Shown here: in pieces, positions 1 through 6,831 of the stretch
Layout of the letters: each line of letters starts with the position of its first letter
Position numbering within the stretch: the stretch's first letter is position 1
NCBI GenBank assembly: GCA_945906715.1
Contig: CAMDRK010000106.1
Span: 1-8,192 of the forward strand
DNA from: Nitrospira lenta
GTDB taxonomy: Bacteria > Nitrospirota > Nitrospiria > Nitrospirales > Nitrospiraceae
Length of the DNA: 8,192 bases
Direction of reading: 5' to 3'
Notes under the pieces: model-generated
Database searches by the model: none
Told to the model about the DNA's origin: nothing
The model's input: only the letters and a program-made list of their open reading frames with translations
Made by a program: the position numbers and the translations under genes

Positions 1-2
1 TG

Positions 3-635
3 CATGACGTTGACAAGTGGGGCGACTGTCTCTCCGGGGCCTTAACGCTCACCGACTATATTGCGGGAATGATGGGAGCCGGTTTCCTCGGCATTCATCT
101 GATCAAAGCCTCACCCTGGCAGGTGATCGACGGCATTCACTTTTTCTCCGTCACCTTGACGGGGTATAAACTTCCCGTCGGCACGCCTCAGTCGGACGTG
201 CGTTATGCCACGCTCCGAGGACCGTTCAGCCGAGTGGTCGATGAACTGGGCACGACATATCTCCGCGGCATTCCCCAGCCGATCACGCCGGACGTTGTAG
301 ACTTGTTGAGCCACGCTCCGTTGACCTCTCACTTTATCCTGTCCTCTAGCCCACTCTGGTTGGATCGAGCCGACGACCGATGGACCGCGGTCTATCCGGC
401 AAACACGCCCTGCCATTGGCAAGGACATTTCGCCATGTTCGCCGGTCCCTTTGTCGAAGCCGTCGATGATGACCACCATGTATATCGCCGAGGTGCGCCA
501 GTGGAGGTCTGTTCCAAGACCCTACAAGTATTGGAAACCGACGCCTACGCTCCCCATTTTGCGATCATCACCCGCGCAGGCCAGAGCGTCATCGGTGAGG
601 CCGTGACCTGCGCCCCCAATGGGAGCTGTTGTTGA
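3..635 (+). CDS. arsM: ArsM-like arsenite S-adenosylmethionine methyltransferase, C-terminal part (5' end outside window)
   Basis: The frame is open from the first full codon to the TGA at 633-635, so the 210 visible residues are the end of a longer protein. The ATG at 69 is internal. The SAM-binding Rossmann fold must lie upstream and cannot be checked. The visible part starts with WGDCLSGAL (Cys at visible residue 9), which matches the arsenite-binding 'GEC-x-GAL' segment of ArsM/AS3MT proteins, followed by an 'FFSVTLTGYKLP' strand as in that family. Next come two copies of a C-terminal module (visible residues 66-111 and 141-186, a constant 75-residue offset, 13 of 46 identical). Only the second keeps the VC motif (Cys170). 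The protein ends in a cysteine tail (Cys203, Cys209, Cys210). The family methylates As(III) in the cytoplasm. The downstream ArsS gene supports this role. A SAM methyltransferase with another substrate cannot be excluded without the N-terminus. Confidence 0.75.
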   Translation, partial: HDVDKWGDCLSGALTLTDYIAGMMGAGFLGIHLIKASPWQVIDGIHFFSVTLTGYKLPVGTPQSDVRYATLRGPFSRVVDELGTTYLRGIPQPITPDVVDLLSHAPLTSHFILSSSPLWLDRADDRWTAVYPANTPCHWQGHFAMFAGPFVEAVDDDHHVYRRGAPVEVCSKTLQVLETDAYAPHFAIITRAGQSVIGEAVTCAPNGSCC

Positions 636-712
636 TGCATGATGACGCTGAGTCACGCAGACGATCTCGGTAATCGGTTCCGAACAGGCCGCGACCTCTT
701 GCAATAAATTCT

Positions 713-1753
713 ATGGCACTGACCCTACTGGGACAACAGAACCCCCTTGCCTCCCCCACGGAGCAATTGAAGATACTCGGAAGGACCGTGAGCTGCCGCC
801 CCTTCGAGACGCAACTCGATCGCATCGGCCTGCTCCCGCTTCGCGCCACCGGGATCACCGTCTTTCAGGTCAATGTCGGCAAGCTCTGCAATCAGACATG
901 CAGACATTGTCACGTTGATGCGGGACCTGATCGCACCGAGAGCATGTCCCGCGAAACGGCAGAGCAGTGCATCCGCGCACTCGCTCAGACCGATATCCCG
1001 ACGGTCGATATCACGGGCGGGGCACCAGAGCTCAACCCCAACTTCCGCTGGCTGGTTGAACAGAGCCGGGCACTAGGTCGCCACGTGATGGATCGCTGTA
1101 ACTTATCTGTCTTGCTCCTCCCCTCTCAAGCGGACTTGGCAGAGTTCCTCGCCGGGCATCGTGTGGAAATCGTCGCGTCGCTGCCCTATTACCGCGCCAG
1201 CCAGACCGATGCGCAGCGGGGCGAGGGCATTTTCGAGAAATCGATCCAGGCGCTTCGCCTCCTCAACCAACTCGGCTATGGACGGCCCGGCAGCGGATTG
1301 GCTCTGAATCTCGTCTGTAATCCGGTTGGAGCCTTTCTCCCTCCCCAGCAAGAGGCTATCGAAGCACAGTTTCGAAAAGAACTCCGGGCTCGCCATGGTG
1401 TCGAGTTCAACCATCTCTATACGATCACCAACATGCCAATCAGCCGGTTTCTTGAGTTTCTCCTGGAGAGCGGCAACTACGAGCAGTATATGGAACGATT
1501 GGCCAACGCCTTCAACCCCGCTGCAGCAGCTGACGTCATGTGCCGCTACACCATCTCCGTGAGTTGGGACGGCACCCTGTACGACTGTGACTTCAACCAG
1601 ATGCTCGATTTGCCGGTGGACCATGGCGCCCCGGCCCATATCCGCGACTTCGATCCGGTTCAACTCAATCGGCGACAAATCACGACGCGCAACCATTGCT
1701 ACGGCTGCACGGCAGGAGCCGGTTCCTCTTGCGGCGGATCCGTCACCTCCTAA
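713..1753 (+). CDS. arsS: Arsenosugar biosynthesis radical SAM protein ArsS
   Basis: This 346-residue radical SAM enzyme acts in arsenosugar formation. In the known pathway ArsS attaches a 5'-deoxyadenosyl group to the dimethylated arsenical made by ArsM. The [4Fe-4S]-binding CxxxCxxC motif is CNQTCRHC (Cys59, Cys63, Cys66), preceded by the family signature VNVGKLC. TGGAPEL (101-107) corresponds to the SAM-contacting 'GGE-like' strand. The C-terminal half carries the family's Cys-rich region: Cys277, Cys292 in YDCDFNQML, then Cys329, Cys332 and Cys340 in HCYGCTAGAGSSC, likely ligands of a second cluster. Length fits the family. An in-frame TAA at 671 and no other start codon make ATG 713 the only reasonable start, although no Shine-Dalgarno sequence is visible. 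It follows the arsM-like gene by 77 bp. The segment SLPYY (157-160 region) seems to lack a Cys that I recall in relatives. Confidence 0.9.
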   Translation: MALTLLGQQNPLASPTEQLKILGRTVSCRPFETQLDRIGLLPLRATGITVFQVNVGKLCNQTCRHCHVDAGPDRTESMSRETAEQCIRALAQTDIPTVDITGGAPELNPNFRWLVEQSRALGRHVMDRCNLSVLLLPSQADLAEFLAGHRVEIVASLPYYRASQTDAQRGEGIFEKSIQALRLLNQLGYGRPGSGLALNLVCNPVGAFLPPQQEAIEAQFRKELRARHGVEFNHLYTITNMPISRFLEFLLESGNYEQYMERLANAFNPAAAADVMCRYTISVSWDGTLYDCDFNQMLDLPVDHGAPAHIRDFDPVQLNRRQITTRNHCYGCTAGAGSSCGGSVTS

Positions 1754-1761
1754 GAATTACG

Positions 1762-2895
1762 ATGGAAATCTCTCTCCTCGCCTTCGCACTTGCATTCGCT
1801 CTCGCCTTTGCCAATGGCACCAACGATGTCTCCAAAGCGATCGCGACCTTAGTCGGCAGCGGGGTCACCAATTATCGATCAGCTATCGCCTGGGGCACTG
1901 TCTGGACCGTGTTCGGCGCGGGGGTAGCGGCCTTCGTTGCAAGTGCGATGATCAAGACATTCAGCCATGGTCTCGTCCAGGCCGGCACGATCATCGAACC
2001 GACCGTCACCTTGGCTGTTTTGACCGGAGCGATGGCGTGGATCCTCTTCGCATCGATCACCGATCTCCCTGTCTCAACGACTCATGCCCTCACCGGTGCG
2101 ATTGTCGGCACCGGGTTGGTCGCCTTTGCCGGAGAAGGATTGATCTGGGGGGCGATTGGAAAAAAGATTGCCCTTCCCTTGTTACTCAGTCCCTTCCTCG
2201 CCTTCACTCTTTCACTGCTCATCCATCCGGCTATTCGGACACTTGCGAAAAAGTGGGACGGAACCTGCTTGTGCGTGATGCCGGCCTCCCGTGCATTAGT
2301 GGCGATCGATACGCATGGCGGCACCAGGACCCTGTTTCAAACATCGAGTTTTAGCCAACCGATCATGGCAGTACCATCGCAATGCGACCGCGCCGGTTTG
2401 CGGGGGCTGATCATGGGGCTCGATACGATTCACTGGCTCTCCAGCGGCCTTGCGTCGTTTGCCCGGGGTACGAATGATGCGCCGAAAATCGTCGGCATAC
2501 TCTTAATCGGGAGCTCGGCTGCCACATGGCCCAACGCTTCATCGCAGCTTATTGCGTTTGGTGGGATCGCGATTGCGATGGGACTCGGCAGCTACTTTGG
2601 CGGCCTCCGCGTGACGGAAGTCCTCGCTGAGAAAGTGACGAAGATGAATCATGCGGAGGGGCTGTCTGCAAACCTGACGACATCGACGCTGGTCCTCGCC
2701 TCCGGTTCTTTCGGATTGCCGGTCTCGACCACCCATATCAGCAGCTCAGCCATTATCGGAATAGGGCTGCTCAAAGGCAGGAAGAGTGTGCAGTGGACAA
2801 CAGTGCATGACATGGTCTTGGCTTGGATTGTGACACTGCCAGCATCGGCTCTCCTCTCTTGTATCGCGTACCTCATCCTCACAAGGATTCTCTAG
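1762..2895 (+). CDS. PiT-family inorganic phosphate transporter
   Basis: A 377-residue inner-membrane permease of the PiT family (cation-coupled phosphate symport). The family's duplicated signature is clear: GTNDVSK (19-25) and ARGTNDAPK (234-242) in the two halves, each followed by PVSTTH (103-108 and 320-325). Hydrophobic segments fill both halves. A hydrophilic loop near 160-212 contains CLC (169-171) and links them. The frame is open back to an ATG at 1696, but that start would overlap arsS by 58 bp and add 22 residues with no membrane character. The ATG at 1762 gives the usual N-terminus running straight into the first membrane helix and sits 8 bp after the arsS stop, so I chose it. No good ribosome-binding site is visible, so translation may be coupled to arsS. 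PiT carriers can admit arsenate, which makes its place beside arsM-arsS notable. Which ion it actually carries cannot be read from sequence. Confidence 0.88.
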   Translation: MEISLLAFALAFALAFANGTNDVSKAIATLVGSGVTNYRSAIAWGTVWTVFGAGVAAFVASAMIKTFSHGLVQAGTIIEPTVTLAVLTGAMAWILFASITDLPVSTTHALTGAIVGTGLVAFAGEGLIWGAIGKKIALPLLLSPFLAFTLSLLIHPAIRTLAKKWDGTCLCVMPASRALVAIDTHGGTRTLFQTSSFSQPIMAVPSQCDRAGLRGLIMGLDTIHWLSSGLASFARGTNDAPKIVGILLIGSSAATWPNASSQLIAFGGIAIAMGLGSYFGGLRVTEVLAEKVTKMNHAEGLSANLTTSTLVLASGSFGLPVSTTHISSSAIIGIGLLKGRKSVQWTTVHDMVLAWIVTLPASALLSCIAYLILTRIL

Positions 2896-3034
2896 TCTGT
2901 CTTGTTCATTTGGTCTGTTTGGTTTATTTGGTTCTTCTGGTTTGTCTCGTTTGTTTGGTTAAACAAGACCAACTAGCTGAACAAAACAAACCAGATAGAC
3001 CAAACCAACCAGATCAACTAGCTGGCCCGACTGG
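2891..3034. repeat. Intergenic 9-bp phased repeat tract with inverted halves
   Basis: Reading in steps of nine from 2891 gives 16 units in exact register. The first eight (to 2962) are T/G-rich, of type TTTGGTCTG, TTTGGTTTA, TTTGGTTCT, TCTGGTTTG. The last eight are A/C-rich, of type ACAAGACCA, ACCAGATAG, ACCAAACCA, ACCAGATCA, roughly the reverse complement. ACTAGCTGA (2972) and ACTAGCTGG (3017) are near-identical units. Pairing 2910-2960 with 2971-3021 gives 33 Watson-Crick and 9 G-U pairs out of 51, including a perfect 10-bp stem (2936-2945 with 2986-2995). Most of the mismatches outside that stem recur about every nine bases. The tract begins at the end of the permease gene and includes its TAG stop. 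It could act as a transcript-end hairpin or be a dispersed intergenic element. Function is unknown. Confidence 0.85.
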
Positions 3035-3124
3035 AAATTATCGTGATTGCGTCGCTTCTAGACAGTCTGCTAAGGTGGCGAGGACAGAGATCCTTCGCAA
3101 TTAATCTTCGGTCAAATATTCTGC
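3035..3124. other. Leader region upstream of hflK
   Basis: About 90 bases lie between the 9-bp repeat tract and the hflK start. A promoter for hflKC is expected here, because the repeat tract separates it from the arsenic cluster. The best match I find is TTGCGT (3047-3052), an 18-bp spacer, and TAAGGT (3071-3076) preceded by TGC. It matches each hexamer consensus at only three positions, so I do not call it as a promoter. No clear Shine-Dalgarno sequence precedes ATG 3125. Confidence 0.3.
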
Positions 3125-4180
3125 ATGGTCTGGGACCCCAAAGATCCTTGGAGTAAGAAGAGCGACCCGCTTGAGGAGGCCCTCAAGCAGGCCCAGTCGC
3201 AATTCCAGAATCTGCTGCCCTCATTCAAGAATCTGATGCCCTCAAGCGGGTTCAGAAACATTGCCGTGGCAGGGCTGTTCGTCTTTTTTGCCTGGCAGAG
3301 TGTCTTTATCGTCGCCCCGGATGAGGAGGGCGTCGTCAAGCGGTTCGGCGCTCCTGTCAGAACCGTGGGACCTGGCCCTCACGGGAAGATCCCTTTTATT
3401 GAAACCGTTCTACAACCGAAAGTCCAAAAACTCCACCGCATCGAGGTAGGCTTCCGGACAGATCGGCAAGGCCGCCAGCAAATGCTGGCGCAAGAAGCCT
3501 TGATGCTCACCGGCGACATGAACATCCTGGCCATCGAATTTATTGTGCAATACAAGATCAAAGAATCGGCGAATTATCTCTTTAGCGTCGCAGAAATCCA
3601 TGAGACGATCGGCAAAGCTGCCGAGGCCTCTATGCGGGAAGTGGTCGGCAAGGGCAAGATCGACGAGGCGCTGACGACCGGCAAAGCCCAGATCCAGCAG
3701 GACACCCAGGTACTCCTGCAAACCCTTCTCGACCAGTATCAGGGCGGCATCCAGATCGCAGCCATCCAGCTCCAGGACGTCAGTCCTCCCGAAGCTGTGG
3801 CGGCTGCGTTCAAGGATGTGACGAATGCCAAGGAAGATCGAGAAAAACTGATCAACCAGTCTCAGAGCTATCGCAACGACATCCTCCCCAAAGCCCAAGG
3901 TGAAGCGGCTCAGGTGGTGAACCAGGCCAAGGGCAACGCCCAGGCACGGCTGAATCGCGCCCAAGGTGAGGCCAACCGCTTTTTGGCAACCCTGAAAGAA
4001 TACAATCAAGCGAAAGACATCATCAGCAAGCGGATCTATATCGAAACCATGGAAGAAATCCTCCCGAACGTCGAAAAAATCATCATTGATGGCAAGGCAG
4101 CCGATCGTATGCTTCCATACCTTCCACTCGATCGCCACAAACCCATGACCAGCACCCCCACTGAAGACCACAAACCATGA
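3125..4180 (+). CDS. hflK: HflK, FtsH protease modulator subunit (SPFH/band-7)
   Basis: HflK is a membrane protein that forms a large cage with HflC around the FtsH protease and tunes its degradation of membrane proteins. The 351-residue sequence has the expected order. A short charged cytoplasmic N-terminus contains the DPKDPW motif typical of HflK. One membrane helix lies at about 44-64, and the band-7/SPFH domain follows from VAPDEEGVVKRFG (63-75), including HRIEVGFRT (104-112). An Ala/Gln/Glu-rich helical stretch (about 225-300) contains the repeated QGEA segments (AQGEAAQV and AQGEANRF). The C-terminal 'ILPNVEKIIIDG' block is also typical. The final Pro/Thr-rich tail (about 339-351) is likely unstructured. 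Its stop overlaps the hflC start by four bases (ATGA), so the two are co-transcribed and probably translationally coupled. The N-terminus fits the family, which supports ATG 3125. Confidence 0.95.
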   Translation: MVWDPKDPWSKKSDPLEEALKQAQSQFQNLLPSFKNLMPSSGFRNIAVAGLFVFFAWQSVFIVAPDEEGVVKRFGAPVRTVGPGPHGKIPFIETVLQPKVQKLHRIEVGFRTDRQGRQQMLAQEALMLTGDMNILAIEFIVQYKIKESANYLFSVAEIHETIGKAAEASMREVVGKGKIDEALTTGKAQIQQDTQVLLQTLLDQYQGGIQIAAIQLQDVSPPEAVAAAFKDVTNAKEDREKLINQSQSYRNDILPKAQGEAAQVVNQAKGNAQARLNRAQGEANRFLATLKEYNQAKDIISKRIYIETMEEILPNVEKIIIDGKAADRMLPYLPLDRHKPMTSTPTEDHKP

Positions 4181-5037
4181 CCAAACAGGGAATCATCATT
4201 GCACTGGCGGTGGCCATCAGCGGGTTGTTTTTCCTAGGCGCCTCACCGCTCTTCACCGTAGACATCACCCAGAATGCGATCGTGGTCCAACTCGGGAAGC
4301 CTGTTCGCAATATCACGGAGCCAGGGCTCTATGTGAAAGTGCCGTTTATTCAAGAGGTCACCTACTTCGATAAGCGCCTGCTGGACTACGACTCAGATGC
4401 GCAAGATGTGATCACCCAGGACAAGAAGACCCTCCTACTTGACAACTACGCCAAATGGCGGATTGTCGACCCACTGAAAGTCTATCAGAACTTTCAAACT
4501 CAACGGGGAGCGTTGCAACGGCTCAACGACATTATTTACTCAGAACTCCGGGTCGAACTCGGACGTCATGATCTTCTAGAAATCGTCGCGGACCACCGTG
4601 CTGATCTCATGAAAATCGTAACCCAGCGGTCGCATGAAAAAGCGTCCGCCTATGGGATCGAGATTCAGGACGTGAGAATCAAACGTGCCGATCTTCCTGA
4701 GCAGAACGAGAAGGCCGTGTTTGCCAGAATGCAAGCTGAGCGGGAACGACAAGCAAAACAATACCGTGCAGAAGGCGCTGAGGAAGCGCAGAAAATCCGT
4801 TCAGAAGCGGAAAAGGATCGGGAGATTATTCTGGCTCAGGCGTACAAGGAATCGGAAGAGTTGCGAGGCGCAGGGGATGCGAAGGCTTTCAAGGTCTATG
4901 CCGATGCCTACCGGCAAGATGTTCATTTTTTCGAATTTACTCGTTCGATGGAAGCCTACAAGAAAACCTTCAAAGACAAGTCCACCCTGGTGATGAGTCC
5001 AGACTCTGAATTCTTCCGCTATCTTAAGCAGCGCTAA
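4177..5037 (+). CDS. hflC: HflC, FtsH protease modulator subunit (SPFH/band-7)
   Basis: Partner of HflK in the periplasm-facing membrane complex around FtsH. The 286-residue protein has a short N-terminus, one membrane helix at about 5-25 acting as a signal anchor, and a band-7 domain from VDITQNAIVVQLGKP (28-42). The family segments PGLYVKVPFIQEV (49-61), FDKRLLDYDSD (64-74) and DVRIKRADLPEQNEKAVFARM (165-185) are all recognisable. A long charged helix (about 185-235, Arg/Glu/Gln-rich with 'RAEGAEEAQKIRSEAEKDR') follows. The C-terminus has the usual FFEFTRSMEAYKK (251-263) and ends in FFRYLKQR, as HflC proteins do. Length is within the normal range. The ATG lies inside the end of hflK (4-bp overlap). 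Although some family members are called proteases, no protease active site is visible. It should be read as a modulator. Confidence 0.95.
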   Translation: MTKQGIIIALAVAISGLFFLGASPLFTVDITQNAIVVQLGKPVRNITEPGLYVKVPFIQEVTYFDKRLLDYDSDAQDVITQDKKTLLLDNYAKWRIVDPLKVYQNFQTQRGALQRLNDIIYSELRVELGRHDLLEIVADHRADLMKIVTQRSHEKASAYGIEIQDVRIKRADLPEQNEKAVFARMQAERERQAKQYRAEGAEEAQKIRSEAEKDREIILAQAYKESEELRGAGDAKAFKVYADAYRQDVHFFEFTRSMEAYKKTFKDKSTLVMSPDSEFFRYLKQR

Positions 5038-5040
5038 CCT

Positions 5041-6723
5041 TCAGGACAGCCCCACAATCTCTCCCGTACCTGGATCGATTCCAATGCGTTCCCCTGCCGG
5101 CTTCTTGGGCAGCCCCGGCATGAGTTGAATGCCCGAGCAGACCGCTGTCAGAAACCCAGCCCCTGCGAGTATTCGCAACTCTTTGATTGGCAGCGTAAAC
5201 CCAACCGGACGCCCCTTTAACGCTGGATCGTGCGACAGCGATAACGGCGTCTTAGCCATGCAGATGGGCAACTGATCGAGTCCGAGCTGCTGCGCCACCT
5301 CAATGTCTCGTTCGGCTTGTGCATCGAACGACACGGACGAAGCTCCATACATCTGCATGGCAATGGTCTGGATTTTTTTCTTAATCGGCCAGGCGGCGTC
5401 ATATAGATGCCTAAACGTAGACGTTTTCGCTGCAGCGCTGACCACTGCCTCTGCCAACTCTTCAGCCCCTTTCCCGCCATCGGCCCAATGGGTTGAGACC
5501 GCAGCATCCACCGCCCCAACCTCTCGAGACCGTTCTCGAACCCATTCTAGCTCAGCCACCGGGTCATCGATGAAAGCATTGACTGCCACCACTACTGGCA
5601 CCCCATGGGCTTTCACGTTCGCGATATGCTGCTCCAAGTTCGCAAAGCCCTTTACCAATGCCTCCTGGTTGGGCCCGGTAAGCCCTGCCGGAAGCGGTGT
5701 TCCAACTTTGACCGCTCCTCCTCCACCATGAAGCTTGAGCGCGCGAAGCGTCGCAACCACCACAGCCGCCGCCGGCTTGAATCCTGAACGACGACACTTG
5801 ATATTGAAAAATTTCTCCGCCCCGAGATCGCTCCCAAATCCAGCTTCCGTAACAACATAGTCCGCACAACGCAATGCCATAGCATCGGAAAGAATCGAAC
5901 AATTCCCATGGGCGATATTACCGAACGGACCCGTATGCACGAATGCTGCGGTTCCCTCCAGCGTCTGAACCAAGTTTGGCAACAGCGCTTCTCGAAGCAA
6001 GACCGCCATGGATCCGGCACATCCAAACTCTTCTGCCCGCAAGGGCTTACCATCGGTTGTAAATCCAATAACGATCTGCCCAAGCCTCTGTCGCAGATCA
6101 GCTTGACTCGATGCCAATGCGAGCATCGCCATGACTTCGGAAGCTTCGGTAATGACAAACTGACCCGTGCGACCCGAAGTCCCCTCTCCCAGCGAGACTT
6201 GCCGTAACGCCCGGTCACTGACTCCCAACGTCCGTGGCCAGGTGATCCGGTTGGGATCCACTTTAAGCCCGTTCCCATGAAACAGGTGATTATCCACAAA
6301 TGCTGATAAGAGATTGTGACTGGCAGATACAGCGTGAGCATCGCCGGTCAGATGAAGGTTGATATCTTCCATCGGAAGGACTTGCGCCCTTCCTCCTCCC
6401 GTACCCCCCCCTTTGATCCCAAACACCGGCCCTAATGAAGGCTGGCGAAGCGTGACGGCCGTTCGATGGCCAAGGCGGGAAAGACCCATGGCAAGCCCGA
6501 TGGAAGTTGTCGTCTTACCTTCTCCCAGCGGGGTCGGATTAATGGCGGTCACAAGGATATACCTGCCGAGAGGCGCAGCGTGAAGTCGCTCGAGTACATC
6601 AAGCGAAACCTTCGCCTTGAGTCTTCCATACGGAAATAACTCGTTGGTCCGGATGCCGAGCTGGTCGGCAACATCCTGGATTGGACGCGCCTTTACTGAT
6701 CGGTTGATCTCAATATCTGTCAT
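5041..6723 (-). CDS. fhs: Formate-tetrahydrofolate ligase (10-formyl-THF synthetase)
   Basis: Fhs joins formate to tetrahydrofolate using ATP and gives 10-formyl-THF for one-carbon metabolism in the cytoplasm. The 560-residue monofunctional protein has normal length. Diagnostic motifs are all present: the P-loop PTPLGEGKTT (63-72); the first family signature around RQPSLGPVFGIKGG (93-106), with GGG (109-111) and MEDINLHLTGD (118-128); the block FVHTGPFGNIAHGNCSI (261-277); and the second signature VVTEAGFGSDLGAEKF (290-305). The C-terminal block PICMAKTPLSLSHDP (486-500) is intact. ATG 6721-6723 gives the standard N-terminus (MTDIEI, then a PI..VA..LGI motif). It is convergent with hflC, only 3 bp between the stop codons, and has its own candidate promoter just upstream. 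No folD or formate dehydrogenase gene is in view, so the pathway direction cannot be read here. Confidence 0.97.
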   Translation of the reverse strand: MTDIEINRSVKARPIQDVADQLGIRTNELFPYGRLKAKVSLDVLERLHAAPLGRYILVTAINPTPLGEGKTTTSIGLAMGLSRLGHRTAVTLRQPSLGPVFGIKGGGTGGGRAQVLPMEDINLHLTGDAHAVSASHNLLSAFVDNHLFHGNGLKVDPNRITWPRTLGVSDRALRQVSLGEGTSGRTGQFVITEASEVMAMLALASSQADLRQRLGQIVIGFTTDGKPLRAEEFGCAGSMAVLLREALLPNLVQTLEGTAAFVHTGPFGNIAHGNCSILSDAMALRCADYVVTEAGFGSDLGAEKFFNIKCRRSGFKPAAAVVVATLRALKLHGGGGAVKVGTPLPAGLTGPNQEALVKGFANLEQHIANVKAHGVPVVVAVNAFIDDPVAELEWVRERSREVGAVDAAVSTHWADGGKGAEELAEAVVSAAAKTSTFRHLYDAAWPIKKKIQTIAMQMYGASSVSFDAQAERDIEVAQQLGLDQLPICMAKTPLSLSHDPALKGRPVGFTLPIKELRILAGAGFLTAVCSGIQLMPGLPKKPAGERIGIDPGTGEIVGLS

Positions 6724-6766
6724 AGGCTGAGTAACGGCACAATCTCTACGACCGTAACGGGACGGC

Positions 6767-6775
6767 AGTATAACA
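6767..6775 (-). promoter_or_regulatory. Candidate extended -10 promoter for fhs
   Basis: On the minus strand the sequence is TGTTATACT, an extended -10 element (TGn followed by a 5-of-6 match to TATAAT). It lies 43 bp upstream of the fhs start codon, which would give an untranslated leader of roughly 35-40 nt. I find no convincing -35 hexamer at 16-18 bp, consistent with an extended -10 type. The downstream leader carries the small palindrome CCGTAACGG (6752-6760 on the plus strand) and a second GTAACGG at 6731-6737, which might be a regulator site. Confidence 0.4.
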
Positions 6776-6831
6776 TAGGAATTGAGCCGATTCGGTGGCT
6801 GGTTGGATGGAAGGGGTAGATTCAGAGTGGC

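Noticed and set aside
69..71. ATG at 69 as the start of the methyltransferase
   Set aside because: The frame is open to the window edge, and the residues before it (WGDCLSGAL) match a conserved ArsM segment, so this Met is internal.
1696..1761. Upstream ATG (1696) as the permease start
   Set aside because: It would overlap arsS by 58 bp, and the extra 22 residues are Arg/Leu-rich without family similarity. ATG 1762 gives a typical N-terminus.
1587..2354. A 255-codon plus-strand open frame across the arsS-permease junction
   Set aside because: It is the wrong frame over two well-supported genes, with an Arg/Cys/His-rich translation typical of frame-shifted reading.
2891..3034. CRISPR array or transposon ends
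   Set aside because: Units are 9 bp, without spacers and degenerate. There are no cas genes, no transposase and no clean terminal repeats or target-site duplications.
3047..3076. Promoter TTGCGT-18-TAAGGT for hflK
   Set aside because: Only three matches in each hexamer. Such matches occur often by chance.
2823..3104. A 93-codon plus-strand open frame with Leu-Val-x tripeptides followed by Asn-Lys-Pro/Gln-Pro-like tripeptides
   Set aside because: It overlaps the permease end in another frame. The three-residue pattern is a direct result of translating the 9-bp repeat tract, so it is not evidence for a protein.
3410..4171. A 253-codon minus-strand open frame inside hflK
   Set aside because: It lies wholly antisense to a clear hflK gene and shows no recognisable domain. 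It is a codon-bias shadow.
5652..6341. A 229-codon minus-strand open frame within fhs
   Set aside because: It is in another frame of the same strand as fhs, which has all family motifs. The alternate translation is Arg/Trp/Ser-rich and has no family features.
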